Positions 9,763 through 18,872 are shown, counted from the stretch's first letter. The stretch: DNA of 64,000 bases from Nocardioides carbamazepini (GCF_024614185.1 NZ_JAHTLF010000002.1:1-64000), one strand, 5' to 3'. Notes: generated by a model not told the origin, from the letters alone. Numbers and translations are program-made.

Positions 9763-11469
9763 TCAGAACATCGCGTAGAGCTGCGCCAGCGGCAGCTCCT
9801 CGGCCGGTGCCGGGACGATCCGCTCGCCCTCGACGTCGATGGCGAAGGTCTCCGGGTCGATGTCGATCCGGGGGAGGGCGGTGTTGTTGACCATGTCGGC
9901 CTTGGTGACCCCACGCGTGGGCCGCACGCCCGCCAGACGGCGACGTAGGCCGAGCCGGTCGGCGAGGCCGTCCTCCAGCGCCGCGGGCGACACGAAGCTC
10001 ACGGCATGCGCGCTGCCGTCGTCGACCAACGTCGGTCGCATCAGCACCGGCTGCGGCGTCGGGATCGACGCGTTGGGGTCCCCGAGCGCCCCCCACACGA
10101 GGGCTCCGGACTTCAACACCACCTGGGGCCGGATCCCGAAGAACCGGGGGTCCCAGAGCACCAGGTCGGCGAGCTTGCCCGGCTCGACCGAGCCGACCTC
10201 GTGGTCGATCCCGTGCGCGAGCGCCGGGTTGATCGTGTACTTGGCGACGTAGCGTCGCGCGCGGAGATTGTCCGCACGCCCGCCGCCGAGGTCGCCGTGG
10301 TCGCCGTACCGCTGCTTCATGACGTGGGCGACCTGCCAGGTCCGGCAGATCACCTCGCCGATGCGTCCCATGGCCTGCGCGTCCGACGAGGTGATCGACA
10401 GCGCGCCGATGTCGTGGAGCAGGTCCTCGGCCGCGATCGTGGTGGCCCGGATCCGGGACTCCGCGAAGGCGAGGTCCTCGGGGACCTGCGGGTTGAGGTG
10501 GTGGCAGACCATCAGCATGTCGAGGTGCTCCGCGACGGTGTTGACGGTGTGCGGCAGCGTCGGGTTGGTCGAGCCGGGGATGACGTGCGCGAGGCCGGCG
10601 ACCTTGAGGATGTCCGGGGCGTGTCCGCCTCCGGCCCCCTCGGCGTGGAAGGCGTGGATGCTCCGGCCGGCGATCGCGCCGATGGTCGACTCGACATAGC
10701 CGGCCTCGTTGAGGCTGTCGGAATGCAGCGCCACCTGGAGCCCGAACTCGTCGGCCGCGCGCAGGGACGCGTCGATCGCCGCCGGCGTCGAGCCCCAGTC
10801 CTCGTGCACCTTGTAGCCCGCGGCGCCGCCGAGCGCCTGCTCGGCGAGGCCGCCGGCGCTGACCGTGTTGCCCTTCCCGAACAGCAGGACGTTGAGCGGC
10901 ACGGAGTCGAGGGCGCGGTGCACGGTCGCGAGATGCCAGGCGCCGGGCGTCACCGTGGTGGCCTTCGAGCCCTCCGACGGTCCGGTGCCGCCGCCGGCGA
11001 TCGTGGTGATGCCGGTGGCCAGCGCCTCGGCCAGCTGCGAGCGCGAGAGCAGGTGGACGTGCACATCGATCGCACCGGCCGTGAGGATCCTCCCTTCGCC
11101 GGAGATCACGTCGGTTCCAGGGCCGATCACCAGGGCGGGGTGCACGCCGTCGGCGACGTCGGGATTGCCCGACCGGCCGAGCGCGGCGATCCGGCCGTCG
11201 CGGATCCCGACGTCCGCGTGCACGATGCCCCAGTGGTCGAGCACGAGAGCGTTCGTGATGACCGTGTCGAGCGCGCCCTCGGCCGACGTCCGGGTGGACT
11301 GCGCCATCGACTCGCGGATGGACTTCCCGCCGCCGAAGACGGCCTCCTCGCCGCCGACGACCCAGTCCTGCTCGACCTCGATCCACAGGTCGGTGTCGCC
11401 GAGCCGGACCTGGTCGCCGACCGTCGGTCCGTAGAGGGCGGCGTACGCCGAGCGGCTGATCTCAACCAT
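9763..11469 (-). CDS. ureC: Urease alpha subunit UreC
   Basis: Catalytic subunit, 568 residues, hydrolysing urea to ammonia and carbamate. Nickel ligands are visible: HVH at 137-139, the carbamylated lysine K220 in [10 protein letters not shown]249, H275 in [14 protein letters not shown], and D363 in TSSDAQAMG. The mobile flap VCHHLNP (321-327) carries the catalytic histidine. After HVH the usual ICPQ is replaced by LLSRSQ, a mild deviation away from ligands. ATG at 11469 gives the canonical N terminus ([15 protein letters not shown]) and overlaps the end of ureB by 8 nt. Confidence 0.97.
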   Translation of the reverse strand: MVEISRSAYAALYGPTVGDQVRLGDTDLWIEVEQDWVVGGEEAVFGGGKSIRESMAQSTRTSAEGALDTVITNALVLDHWGIVHADVGIRDGRIAALGRSGNPDVADGVHPALVIGPGTDVISGEGRILTAGAIDVHVHLLSRSQLAEALATGITTIAGGGTGPSEGSKATTVTPGAWHLATVHRALDSVPLNVLLFGKGNTVSAGGLAEQALGGAAGYKVHEDWGSTPAAIDASLRAADEFGLQVALHSDSLNEAGYVESTIGAIAGRSIHAFHAEGAGGGHAPDILKVAGLAHVIPGSTNPTLPHTVNTVAEHLDMLMVCHHLNPQVPEDLAFAESRIRATTIAAEDLLHDIGALSITSSDAQAMGRIGEVICRTWQVAHVMKQRYGDHGDLGGGRADNLRARRYVAKYTINPALAHGIDHEVGSVEPGKLADLVLWDPRFFGIRPQVVLKSGALVWGALGDPNASIPTPQPVLMRPTLVDDGSAHAVSFVSPAALEDGLADRLGLRRRLAGVRPTRGVTKADMVNNTALPRIDIDPETFAIDVEGERIVPAPAEELPLAQLYAMF

Positions 11470-11800
11470 CCAGAGCCCCCGTCCCGGACCGGACCTGGAG
11501 CCCCGGGACGAGTCGCGCCCCGCGGAGCGCGACGATCGCGACCTCCTGCGAGGCTCCCGGCTCGAACCGTCGTGAGGTACCGGACGGCACATCCAGCCGG
11601 AAGCCGCGCGCGGCGGCCCGGTCGAAGGCGAGGGCCGCGTTCGCGTCGGGCAGGTGCAGGTGCGAGCCGACCTGCACCGGCCGGTCGCCGGTGTTGGTCA
11701 CGACGAGCACGCCTCGCTCGGCGAGGGAGCGGTCCCCGTTGAGGACCACGGTTCCCGGTCCGGGACGGGTGGCGCCCGGACCCTCGGTCACGATTCCCAT
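11462..11800 (-). CDS. ureB: Urease beta subunit UreB
   Basis: A 112-residue structural subunit of the (ABC)3 urease trimer. The [19 protein letters not shown] motif and [15 protein letters not shown] segment are diagnostic. Separate ureA and ureB genes are the usual bacterial form, rather than the fused gene of Helicobacter. ATG at 11800 lies 16 nt after the ureA stop. The first ~18 residues are Gly/Pro rich. Confidence 0.93.
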   Translation of the reverse strand: MGIVTEGPGATRPGPGTVVLNGDRSLAERGVLVVTNTGDRPVQVGSHLHLPDANAALAFDRAAARGFRLDVPSGTSRRFEPGASQEVAIVALRGARLVPGLQVRSGTGALDG

Positions 11801-11816
11801 CGGTGTCGCACGCTCC

Positions 11817-12119
11817 TCAGGCGATCGGGTGGTGGAGGGTGACGAGCTTGCGCCCGTCGCGGAAGGTGGCCTCGACCTGGACGTCGACGAGCATCTCGGC
11901 CACCCCGGACATGACCTGCTCGCGGCGCAGCACCTCACGCCCGCGCTCCATCAGCTCGGCGACCTGGGCGCCGGCACGGGCCTCCTCGATCACCCAGCAC
12001 GACAGCAGCGCGACGGCCTCGGGGTAGTTGAGGAGGACGCCGCGATCGAGCCGGTCGCGGGCCACCATGCCGGCGACGCTGAGCAGCAGCTTCTCCGTGT
12101 CGGAGGGGGTCAGGTGCAT
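11817..12119 (-). CDS. ureA: Urease gamma subunit UreA
   Basis: A 100-residue structural subunit, the standard length. Conserved [13 protein letters not shown] start, [20 protein letters not shown] and the C-terminal [14 protein letters not shown] are all present. The ATG is separated from the urtE stop by a single base (TGAGATG), so urea uptake and hydrolysis genes are co-translated without room for a promoter. Confidence 0.95.
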   Translation of the reverse strand: MHLTPSDTEKLLLSVAGMVARDRLDRGVLLNYPEAVALLSCWVIEEARAGAQVAELMERGREVLRREQVMSGVAEMLVDVQVEATFRDGRKLVTLHHPIA

Positions 12120-12120
12120 C

Positions 12121-12801
12121 TCAGACCGCCATCGCTGCGCGGACCGCGTCCAGGGCTCCCGGCCCGCCCTCGCCGCTGGACGTGACGCGTCCCGACTCGA
12201 GCACGTAGTAGGACCCGGTGCTGCGCAGCGCGAAGCCCACATGCTGCTCGACCAGCAGGACGGACAGGTCGCCCCGCGCCGTCAGCGCCGTGATCACGCT
12301 CTCGATCTCGGCCACCACGTTGGGCTGGATGCCCTCGGTCGGCTCGTCGAGGATGAGCAGCCGCGGCCCGGTGAGCAGGGTCCGGGCGATGGCGAGCTGC
12401 TGGCGCTGGCCGCCGGACAGCAGGCCGGCCCGCCGGCCGAGCAGGTCGCGCAGTGCGGGGAAGGTGTCGAGCACACCGTCGATCGCCGACCTGTCGGCAC
12501 TGACCAGCTGGAGATTCTCCAGCGTGGTCATCTGCGGGAACGACAGCTGACCCTGCGGTACGTCGCCGAGGCCTCGGGCGACCCGCTTGTTCGGCCGCAG
12601 CCGGGTGACGTCCTGGCCGTCGATCAGCACCTGTCCGCGCATCACCGGCAGCAGGCCGACCGCGACCCGCAGCAGGGTGGTCTTCCCCGCTCCGTTGTGC
12701 CCCATCACCGCCACCGCACCGCCCTCGGGGACGGTCAGCGAGACGTTCTCGAGGACCCGGGTCCGGCCGTAGCCGGCCGTCACGTCGCGCAGCTCAAGCA
12801 T
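12121..12801 (-). CDS. urtE: Urea ABC transporter ATP-binding protein UrtE
   Basis: A 226-residue LivF-like ATPase. Walker A is GHNGAGKTT from residue 34, followed by the [17 protein letters not shown]-loop, [12 protein letters not shown] signature and [13 protein letters not shown]alker B. It pairs with UrtD to energise UrtBC. The P-T-E-G-I-Q-P stretch is characteristic of UrtE. ATG at 12801 overlaps the end of urtD by 8 nt. Confidence 0.93.
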   Translation of the reverse strand: MLELRDVTAGYGRTRVLENVSLTVPEGGAVAVMGHNGAGKTTLLRVAVGLLPVMRGQVLIDGQDVTRLRPNKRVARGLGDVPQGQLSFPQMTTLENLQLVSADRSAIDGVLDTFPALRDLLGRRAGLLSGGQRQQLAIARTLLTGPRLLILDEPTEGIQPNVVAEIESVITALTARGDLSVLLVEQHVGFALRSTGSYYVLESGRVTSSGEGGPGALDAVRAAMAV

Positions 12802-13588
12802 GACCCGCCTCCTGGCTCGACTCGGCCCCACTCGACATCTCGGCCCCACTCGTCTTGTGCTGTCGGCCGAGGTAGACCTCCTGGACCCTGGCGTTCGCCT
12901 GGATCTCGGCGACGCTGCCCTCGGCGAGCACCTTGCCGGCGTGCATCACCGTGACCACGTCGGCATAGCTGCGGACGAAGTCCATGTCGTGCTCGATGAC
13001 GACGATGGTGCGCTCGCGCCCGATTCGGCCCAGCAGCTCGCCGGTCTCCTCGCGCTCCTCGGCGCTCATCCCGGCGACCGGCTCGTCCAGCAGCATCACC
13101 CGGGCGTCCTGCACCAGGAGCATCCCGATCTCGAGCCACTGCTTCTGCCCGTGTGCGAGCACGCCTGCCGGCTTGTCCCGCAGGCCGGAGAGCCCGACCG
13201 TCTCGAGTGCCTCCTCGACGTAGGACGGCGTGCCCCGCCTGGCGAGCGCCATCTTCCACGCGGTCCGGTGGACACCGCCGGCGATGTCGAGGTTCTGCAG
13301 GACCGAGAGACCCTCGAAGACGGTCGCGGTCTGGAAGGTCCGGCCGATCCCGGCACGGACGATGCGGTGCGACTTCGTCCGCAGCAGATCCTGGTGACGG
13401 TACCTCGCCAGTCCGGTGGCGGGCACCAGGCCGGTCACCGCATCGACCAGCGTCGTCTTCCCCGCGCCGTTCGGCCCGATCAGGAAGTGCAGCTGTCCCT
13501 CCAGCAGCGTGAGGTCGACGCCGTCGATCGCCTTGAACCCGTCGAAGTCGACGGTGAGGCCACGGATCTCCAGGTAGTCGTCGTTCAT
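12794..13588 (-). CDS. urtD: Urea ABC transporter ATP-binding protein UrtD
   Basis: A 264-residue LivG-like ATPase with Walker A GPNGAGKTT from residue 38, GIGRTFQTATVFE, and VMLLDEPVAGMS. The signature motif is LAHGQKQWLEIG instead of LSGGQ, which is normal for UrtD. The C-terminal ~20 residues are a Ser/Glu/Ala-rich tail that neighbouring paralogues lack. Start and stop overlap urtC (ATGA) and urtE. Confidence 0.93.
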   Translation of the reverse strand: MNDDYLEIRGLTVDFDGFKAIDGVDLTLLEGQLHFLIGPNGAGKTTLVDAVTGLVPATGLARYRHQDLLRTKSHRIVRAGIGRTFQTATVFEGLSVLQNLDIAGGVHRTAWKMALARRGTPSYVEEALETVGLSGLRDKPAGVLAHGQKQWLEIGMLLVQDARVMLLDEPVAGMSAEEREETGELLGRIGRERTIVVIEHDMDFVRSYADVVTVMHAGKVLAEGSVAEIQANARVQEVYLGRQHKTSGAEMSSGAESSQEAGHA

Positions 13589-14673
13589 CGCACGGTCTCC
13601 TTGGGACGAAGGCGGGCGGAGAGCTGCGACCAGGCGCTGCCCAGGCCGGAGGGGAAGAAGAGGATCACCACGATGAAGAGGAGACCCAGGAAGTAGGTCC
13701 ACTGGTCCGGGAAGGACTCGGACAGGAAGGTGCGGCCGAAACCGACCGCGAGAGCGCCGAGAGCCGGTCCCAGGAGCAGGGAACGCCCGCCCAGCGCGAC
13801 GCCGGCGATCAGGAAGATCGAGGCGGTGGCGTCCACGTCCGACGGCGAGACGATGCCGGTGATGGGGGCGAACATCGCCCCACCGATGCTCGCCATCACG
13901 GCAGCGACGACGAACGCGACGAGCTTGATGTTGGCCGGGTCGTGCCCGAGGAAGCGCACGCGCTCCTCGGCATCCCTCGTCGCGACCAGGAGCTCGCCGA
14001 ACCGGCTGCGATAGAGCTGCCACACCACGACGAGGCAGACGACCAGCAGCACGGCCGCGATCGAGTAGATCATCTTCTTGTTCACCGGGTCGTAGAGGTT
14101 GTAGCCGAAGAACTGGGTGAATTGGTTGAGCCCGTTGAACCCGCCGGTCTGCTTGATCGTCGCGACCAGCAGCGTGGCGAAGGCGACCGCGAGTGCCTGG
14201 GTGAGGATCGCGAAGTAGGCCCCCTTCACCCGTCTCTTGAAGATGGCGAAGCCGAGGATGGTCGCGGCGATAGCAGGAAGGACCAGGACCGCGAACAGGG
14301 TGAAGGTGCCGCTCCGGAACGGCTCCCACCAGCCGGGCATCGTCCCGTCGCCGTAGAGGACCATGAAGTCCGGGACGGCATCCGGGCCGCCCGTGGCCAT
14401 CGCCGCCTCGAGCTTGAGGTGCATCGCCATCGCGTAGCCGCCGAGGCCGAAGAAGACTCCCTGGCCCATGACGAGCATGCCGCCGCGCCCCCATGCGAGC
14501 CCGATGCCGACGCCGGCGATCGCCCAGCAGACGTACTTGCCGAGGTTGTTGAGCCGGAAGGGGCTCAGGACGGCGGGTGCCACCACCAGCAGCGCGATCG
14601 CAACGACGACGATGCCCAGCAGCGGGCCCCACGTCCGGCCCCACCGCTGCCCGGTCTGCAGCAGGTTCTTCAT
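13585..14673 (-). CDS. urtC: Urea ABC transporter permease UrtC
   Basis: A 362-residue LivM-type permease with about ten hydrophobic segments, the GRGGMLVMGQGVFFGLGGYAMA region near residue 65 and the RDAEERVRFLGHDPANIKL EAA-like cytoplasmic loop. With UrtB it forms the urea channel. The ATG at 14673 overlaps urtB (ATGA at 14670-14673). Confidence 0.93.
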   Translation of the reverse strand: MKNLLQTGQRWGRTWGPLLGIVVVAIALLVVAPAVLSPFRLNNLGKYVCWAIAGVGIGLAWGRGGMLVMGQGVFFGLGGYAMAMHLKLEAAMATGGPDAVPDFMVLYGDGTMPGWWEPFRSGTFTLFAVLVLPAIAATILGFAIFKRRVKGAYFAILTQALAVAFATLLVATIKQTGGFNGLNQFTQFFGYNLYDPVNKKMIYSIAAVLLVVCLVVVWQLYRSRFGELLVATRDAEERVRFLGHDPANIKLVAFVVAAVMASIGGAMFAPITGIVSPSDVDATASIFLIAGVALGGRSLLLGPALGALAVGFGRTFLSESFPDQWTYFLGLLFIVVILFFPSGLGSAWSQLSARLRPKETVR

Positions 14674-15554
14674 GCGAGACCCCTCGTGCGCACGGTGAAC
14701 AGGCCCTGCGGCCTGATCTGGAGGAAGATGACGACGAGCGCGAAGGTGAGGACCTGCGCCATGCTGGAGTTGAACCAGTCGGTGAGGAAAGCGGTCACGA
14801 TGCCGACCGCGAAGGCCGCGATCACCGTGCCCTGGAGCTGTCCGAGGCCCCCGGCGACCACCACGAGGAACGCCGAGATGATGTACGTCGTCCCGAGGTT
14901 CGGATTCGTGCCGGAGATCAGGGAGACCGCGACCCCGCCCACCCCGGCGAGGCCGGAGCCGACGAAGAAGGTGACCCGGTCGACGACGCGGGTCGAGACG
15001 CCCACCGTCTCCGCCAGGTCCCGATTCTGGACGGTGGCTCGGATCCGGCGTCCGTAGGACGTCTGCTTCAACAGCGCACCGAGCGCGGCCAGTGCGCCGA
15101 CGGCGAGCAGAATGGTGAACATCTGGCGGTAGGGCCAGTGGTAGCCGAAGACGTCGATGTTGCCGTCGAGCCAGCCGGGCGTGTGTACCGGGTCCCCCTG
15201 GGCGCCGAAGACGTCCTTGGCGAGCTGCTGGAGCAGGAGGCTGACGCCGACGGTGACCAGCAGCGTGTCCAGCGGGCGCCGGTACATCCACTGGATGATC
15301 GCGACCTCCAGCAGGAGGCCGAGCGCACCGGCCACGAGGAAGGCCGCGGGCAGCGCGACGATGATCGACAGGTCGGTGTTCGTCACGACCTGCTGCGTGA
15401 GGTACGTCGTGTAGGCGCCGGCCATGAGGAACTCGCCGTGCGCCATGTTGATCACGCCCATCTGGCCGAAGGTGAGGGCCAGGCCGAGGGCGGCGATGAG
15501 GAGCAGCGCGCCGGTCGCCGTGCCGGCGAGCAGCGGGGTGGTGAAGGCGTCCAT
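14670..15554 (-). CDS. urtB: Urea ABC transporter permease UrtB
   Basis: A 294-residue LivH-type permease. Hydrophobic segments and the GQMGVINMAHGEFLMAGAY motif near residue 30 are diagnostic; the loop TVQNRDLAETVGVSTR is the ATPase-contact site. ATG at 15554 has AGGAG about 8 nt upstream. It follows urtA after a 94-nt spacer with a strong stem-loop. Confidence 0.93.
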   Translation of the reverse strand: MDAFTTPLLAGTATGALLLIAALGLALTFGQMGVINMAHGEFLMAGAYTTYLTQQVVTNTDLSIIVALPAAFLVAGALGLLLEVAIIQWMYRRPLDTLLVTVGVSLLLQQLAKDVFGAQGDPVHTPGWLDGNIDVFGYHWPYRQMFTILLAVGALAALGALLKQTSYGRRIRATVQNRDLAETVGVSTRVVDRVTFFVGSGLAGVGGVAVSLISGTNPNLGTTYIISAFLVVVAGGLGQLQGTVIAAFAVGIVTAFLTDWFNSSMAQVLTFALVVIFLQIRPQGLFTVRTRGLA

Positions 15555-15575
15555 GGAAGAGCTCCTGGGAGGAAG

Positions 15576-15614
15576 CCCGGGGGTGCCGCGCTGCGCGGGC
15601 GCGGCACCCCCGGG
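15576..15614 (-). promoter_or_regulatory. 15-bp perfect stem-loop between urtA and urtB
   Basis: Arms 15576-15590 and 15600-15614 are exactly complementary over 15 bp with a 9-nt loop. No T-run follows on the transcribed strand, so it is not a textbook terminator. Such hairpins after binding-protein genes commonly protect the 3' end of the upstream message or attenuate readthrough, giving more UrtA than permease. Confidence 0.65.
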
Positions 15615-15648
15615 GTTGCGGGCCGAACGGACGAGGGCGCCCCTCAGG

Positions 15649-16893
15649 TCACTGCGCGCTCGGATCCCACCAGGCGTAGCCCTCGAGGAACGGATCGGGC
15701 TCGATCGGCTCCTCGGAGGACCACACGACATCGAACTGGTTGTCGGCGTTGATCTGCCCGATCAGGCCGGTCTTGGCGATGTGGTGGTTGTCCCCGTCGA
15801 TCGTGACCGTGCCCTCGGGCGCATCGAACGAGACACCATCGGCAGCGGCGTTGATCTCGCCCACGTCGAAGGAGTCCGCCTTCTCGACCAGCGCCTTGTA
15901 GAGGTACAACGAGGCGTACGCCGCCTCCATCGGGTCCGAGGTCGGCCGATCGGCACCGTACCTGGCCTGGAACGCCTCGATGAAGGTCTCGTTGGCCGGG
16001 CTCGGCACCGACTGGAAGTAGTTCCAGGCGGCGTACTGGCCGGTCACGTCCTTGCCCATGGCCGGCGCCTCCTCCTCGGCGATCGACACCGAGATGATGG
16101 GCGTGGTCTCCGCGGTCAGTCCCTGCTCGTAGTACGCCTTGATGAAGCCGACGTTCGACGATCCGTTGATCGTGTTGAAGACGAAGTCGGGCTTGGCCGC
16201 CACGATCTTGGCAACCTGCGTGGTCCAGTCGTCGTCATCGAGCGGGACGTACTCCTCGCCGACGATCTCGATCCCGAGCTCCGCGGCGTACTGCTTGATG
16301 ATCTTGTTCGCGGTGCGCGGGAAGACGTAGTCCGATCCGGCGAGGAAGAGGGTCTTCACGCCCTGGGACTGCAGGAAGTCCATGGCCGGGATGATCTGCT
16401 GGTTGGTGGTCGCCCCGGTGTAGTAGATGTTCTTCGACGCCTCCAGACCCTCGTACTGGACCGGATAGAAGAGCAGCCCGTTGCCGGCCTCGACCACTGG
16501 CAGCATCGCCTTGCGCGACGCCGAGGTCCAGCCTCCGAAGGCAGCGGCCACGCAGTCGCCAGTCAGCAGCTTCTCGATCTTCTCGGCGAAGATCGCCGGG
16601 TCGCTGGCGCCGTCCTCCAGCACCGGCTCGATCTTCTTCCCGAGGATGCCGCCGGAGGCGTTGATCTCCTCCGCGGCCATGACCAGGGAGTCGCGAACGG
16701 TCTGCTCGCTGATCGCCATGGCGCCGGACGTGGAGTTGAGGAACCCGAGCTTGACGGTGTCGCCGGAGGTGTCGACGCAGCTCTCGGCTGCGCTCTCCTC
16801 TCCGGACTTGGAGCCACCGCAGGCGCTGAGCCCCAGTGCTGCGGTGAGTGCGAGGACGATGCCCATTGCGTGGCGGGCGCGGGATTCGAACAC
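15649..16893 (-). CDS. urtA: Urea ABC transporter substrate-binding lipoprotein UrtA
   Basis: A 414-residue extracytoplasmic urea-binding protein. The signal peptide ends in the lipobox LSAC (Cys about 25), so the mature protein is lipid-anchored. LGFLNSTSGAMAISEQ, GWTSASRKAMLPV and GSDYVFPRTANKI are typical of UrtA. It leads the eleven-gene unit that continues into urease, so one transcript covers capture, import and hydrolysis. A paralogue without signal peptide lies at 6571. Confidence 0.95.
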   Translation of the reverse strand: MFESRARHAMGIVLALTAALGLSACGGSKSGEESAAESCVDTSGDTVKLGFLNSTSGAMAISEQTVRDSLVMAAEEINASGGILGKKIEPVLEDGASDPAIFAEKIEKLLTGDCVAAAFGGWTSASRKAMLPVVEAGNGLLFYPVQYEGLEASKNIYYTGATTNQQIIPAMDFLQSQGVKTLFLAGSDYVFPRTANKIIKQYAAELGIEIVGEEYVPLDDDDWTTQVAKIVAAKPDFVFNTINGSSNVGFIKAYYEQGLTAETTPIISVSIAEEEAPAMGKDVTGQYAAWNYFQSVPSPANETFIEAFQARYGADRPTSDPMEAAYASLYLYKALVEKADSFDVGEINAAADGVSFDAPEGTVTIDGDNHHIAKTGLIGQINADNQFDVVWSSEEPIEPDPFLEGYAWWDPSAQ

Positions 16894-17032
16894 GGGGGAT
16901 AGCCCCTCTCGGTCATCGCACCTGTCGTCTCGGCGGCAGGTGCTGGGCCAGGGGGCACGGCCTCGGGCCCCGGTGGCGATGAACCTAGGAAGGGCTGATT
17001 GCGGATTGCTACCAGATGGGATTAATTCGGTG
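16894..17032 (-). promoter_or_regulatory. urt-ure promoter and leader region
   Basis: On the - strand TAGGTT (16982-16987) fits a -10 element; no clear -35 lies 17-18 nt upstream, as is common for activator-dependent promoters. The predicted leader of ~80 nt holds a hairpin with arms 16918-16924 and 16937-16943. Upstream is an unusually A/T-rich patch around 17005-17035 with a GTAAC half-site that loosely resembles GlnR sites, but the second half matches poorly. Nitrogen control is expected for this operon but not shown. Confidence 0.45.
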
Positions 17033-17965
17033 TTACACGGCGGCGCCGTCAGCCAGGATCCCGGTCAGCCGCTCCACCGGCGAGCTCAGCGACCACCGCT
17101 CGGCCAGGGCCGCGAGACCGTCCGGATCGACAGGAGCGGCGGGCAGGGCCAGGTGGTCACGCGGGAGGTCGATGTCACGGGCGACGGCGACGACCGTCGG
17201 GGCGACCGCGAGGTAGCCGGCGGCCTCCCTGATCTTCGCCCGCGGCCCCGGACCGAGGTCGCTGGCCGGGTCCTCGACGGCGGCCACGACGCCGGCCAGG
17301 TCGCCGTACTTCTGCAGCATGCTGGCCGCCGTCTTCTCCCCGACGCCCTTGACGCCCGGCAGACCGTCGGAGGCGTCGCCGCGCAGGGTGGCGAAGTCGG
17401 CGTACTGGTCGGCGCGGACGCCGTACTTCTCGAGGACCCAGGTCTCGTCGACCCGCTCGTGGCGCCCGACGCCGCGACCGACGTACAGCACCCGGACACC
17501 GGCGGCGTCGTCGACGAGCTGGAACAGGTCGCGGTCGCCGGTGACCACGTCGACCGGCATGCCGGCGCCGGTGGCGAGGGTGCCGATCACGTCGTCGGCC
17601 TCGTAGCCGGGAGCACCGACCACGGCGATGCCGAACGCGGCGAGCACATCGCGGATGACCGGCACCTGCAGCTCCAGCGGGTCGGGCACCTCCTCGACGT
17701 CAGGCGCACCGACGACCTCCTCGACGACACGGTGGGCCTTGTAGGTCGGGATCAGGTCGACGCGCCACTGGGGACGCCAGTCGTCGTCCCAGCAGCACGC
17801 GAGGTGGGTCGGCCGGTACTGGTCGACCAGCTGGGAGATGTAACCGAGCAGACCGCGGACCGCGTTCACGTTGGTGCCGTCCGGCGCGAGGATCTCGGGG
17901 GAGCCGAAATAGGCCCGGAAGTAGAGGCTGGCCGTATCGAGGAGTAGAAGGCGCTGAGTCATCAT
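17033..17965 (-). CDS. 5'-3' exonuclease (FEN/PolA N-terminal type)
   Basis: A 310-residue stand-alone flap endonuclease/exonuclease-family protein. LLLLDTASLYFRAYFG carries the first metal aspartate, GYEADDVIGTLA and VTGDRDLFQL the central acidic cluster, and GVKGVGEKTAASMLQKYG the helix-hairpin-helix. It likely removes 5' flaps or RNA primers. Two adjacent ATGs (17965 and 17962) exist. There is no Shine-Dalgarno; TAGGCT at 17971-17976 ends 5 nt before the first ATG, so the mRNA may be leaderless. It is divergent from the Lrp gene with only 24 nt between starts. Confidence 0.88.
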   Translation of the reverse strand: MMTQRLLLLDTASLYFRAYFGSPEILAPDGTNVNAVRGLLGYISQLVDQYRPTHLACCWDDDWRPQWRVDLIPTYKAHRVVEEVVGAPDVEEVPDPLELQVPVIRDVLAAFGIAVVGAPGYEADDVIGTLATGAGMPVDVVTGDRDLFQLVDDAAGVRVLYVGRGVGRHERVDETWVLEKYGVRADQYADFATLRGDASDGLPGVKGVGEKTAASMLQKYGDLAGVVAAVEDPASDLGPGPRAKIREAAGYLAVAPTVVAVARDIDLPRDHLALPAAPVDPDGLAALAERWSLSSPVERLTGILADGAAV

Positions 17966-17970
17966 GGCGC

Positions 17971-17983
17971 AGCCTATTAGGGT
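17971..17983. promoter_or_regulatory. Compact divergent promoter for exonuclease and Lrp genes
   Basis: TAGGCT on the - strand (17971-17976) and TAGGGT on the + strand (17978-17983) sit back to back, one base apart. Each ends 5-6 nt from a start codon (ATG 17965; GTG 17990). Both transcripts would be leaderless, and the two polymerases cannot occupy the site together. Confidence 0.6.
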
Positions 17984-17989
17984 GGCGCC

Positions 17990-18454
17990 GTGAGTCAGAG
18001 CAGCAATCCAGCGGTCGAGGCCATCGACCGACAGATCCTGGAGCTCCTGGCCAAGGACGGACGGATGTCCTACACGGACCTCGGGCGCGCGACGGGACTG
18101 TCCACCTCGGCCGTGCACCAGCGCGTCAAGCGCCTGGAGCAGCGCGGCCTCATCCTCGGCTACGGCGCCACTGTCAACTACGCCGAGATCGGCGTGCCAC
18201 TGACGGCGTTCATCGCGATCCGCCCGATCGATCCCTCCCAGCCCGACGACTGTCCCGACCGCCTGATCGGCATCCCGGAGATCGAGTCGTGCTGGTCGGT
18301 GGCGGGGGAGGAGTCGTACCTCCTCAAGGTCCGCACGGAGACGCCGGCCGAGCTCGAGCTGCTGCTCGGCCGGATCCGCTCGGCGGCCAATGTGTCGACA
18401 CGCACCACGATCGTGCTCTCGACCTACTACGAGAACCGACCCGTCGGACACTGA
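17990..18454 (+). CDS. Lrp/AsnC family transcriptional regulator
   Basis: A 154-residue feast/famine regulator: winged-helix domain at about residues 9-60 (LSTSAVHQRVKRLEQRGLI recognition helix) and an AsnC/RAM ligand-binding domain at about 70-145. Family members bind amino acids and assemble into dimers or octamers. The GTG start lies 6 nt after TAGGGT, without a Shine-Dalgarno sequence. Its targets are not evident; the inverted repeats in the downstream gap are possible sites. Confidence 0.88.
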   Translation: MSQSSNPAVEAIDRQILELLAKDGRMSYTDLGRATGLSTSAVHQRVKRLEQRGLILGYGATVNYAEIGVPLTAFIAIRPIDPSQPDDCPDRLIGIPEIESCWSVAGEESYLLKVRTETPAELELLLGRIRSAANVSTRTTIVLSTYYENRPVGH

Positions 18455-18469
18455 CCGACGCCCGCCCCT

Positions 18470-18511
18470 CGGCGCGTCGCCACGCGACACGCCGACGGAG
18501 CGCGGTTTTTT
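18470..18511 (+). terminator. Probable intrinsic terminator after the Lrp gene
   Basis: Arms 18470-18480 and 18484-18494 pair over 11 bp with one mismatch and a 3-nt loop. A run of six T follows at 18506-18511, with further T-rich sequence to 18520, rare in this G+C-rich window. The T-run starts 11 nt after the stem, longer than ideal. Confidence 0.5.
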
Positions 18512-18541
18512 CCATTTTTCTTGCTGCTCCGGCGCCCCGTC

Positions 18542-18575
18542 CTGACCTGCGAGAACGCGTATCACCGCAGGTCAG
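18542..18575. repeat. 9-bp perfect inverted repeat upstream of a promoter
   Basis: CTGACCTGC at 18542-18550 and its exact complement at 18567-18575, 16 nt apart, lie just upstream of the TTGACA at 18583-18588. Position suits an activator or repressor site; the binder is unknown. Confidence 0.35.
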
Positions 18576-18582
18576 CAGCCGG

Positions 18583-18860
18583 TTGACAGGACGGTTGACG
18601 CTCACCAAAGTACGGAGACGTTCGCCCGTGCAGGTCGTGGCCGGCGGACCGACGTCCGAGTGGCCGTATGTCGGCGGAGTAGCACCAGCTCCGCACGGGG
18701 ACGGTTCGCGGAGGTCGGTTCGCTCCTCGGGGGCGAGCCGGAAGGACTCGGATCTCCCTAGACAACGTCGCGGGCGGCGGCAGCCAGTCGGACGCCGGGA
18801 TGGTCCGAAGGCGACCCGAGTCCTTCCGTGCCTGGTGACCGGGCCGGACCCACCTCCGAC
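18583..18860 (+). ncRNA. Candidate promoter plus structured non-coding RNA before lnt
   Basis: TTGACA (18583-18588) and CAAAGT (18606-18611) are 17 nt apart, a good housekeeping promoter aimed rightward, with a start near 18618. The following ~240 nt carry no convincing protein gene but can fold: a 7-bp stem (18625-18631 with 18692-18698) and a 13-bp perfect long-range stem (18739-18751 with 18816-18828). lnt appears to have its own promoter at 18861, so this may be a separate small RNA or an alternative lnt leader. No known RNA family was recognised. Confidence 0.35.
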
Positions 18861-18872
18861 TAGGCTCACGCC

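Noticed and set aside
17000..17036. A GlnR binding site before the urea operon
   Set aside because: Only one half (GTAAC) fits; the second half matches about two of five positions, too weak to call.
18618..18860. Calling the structured gap a 6S-type RNA
   Set aside because: Size is similar, but no conserved 6S central-bubble sequence or known flanking genes could be recognised.
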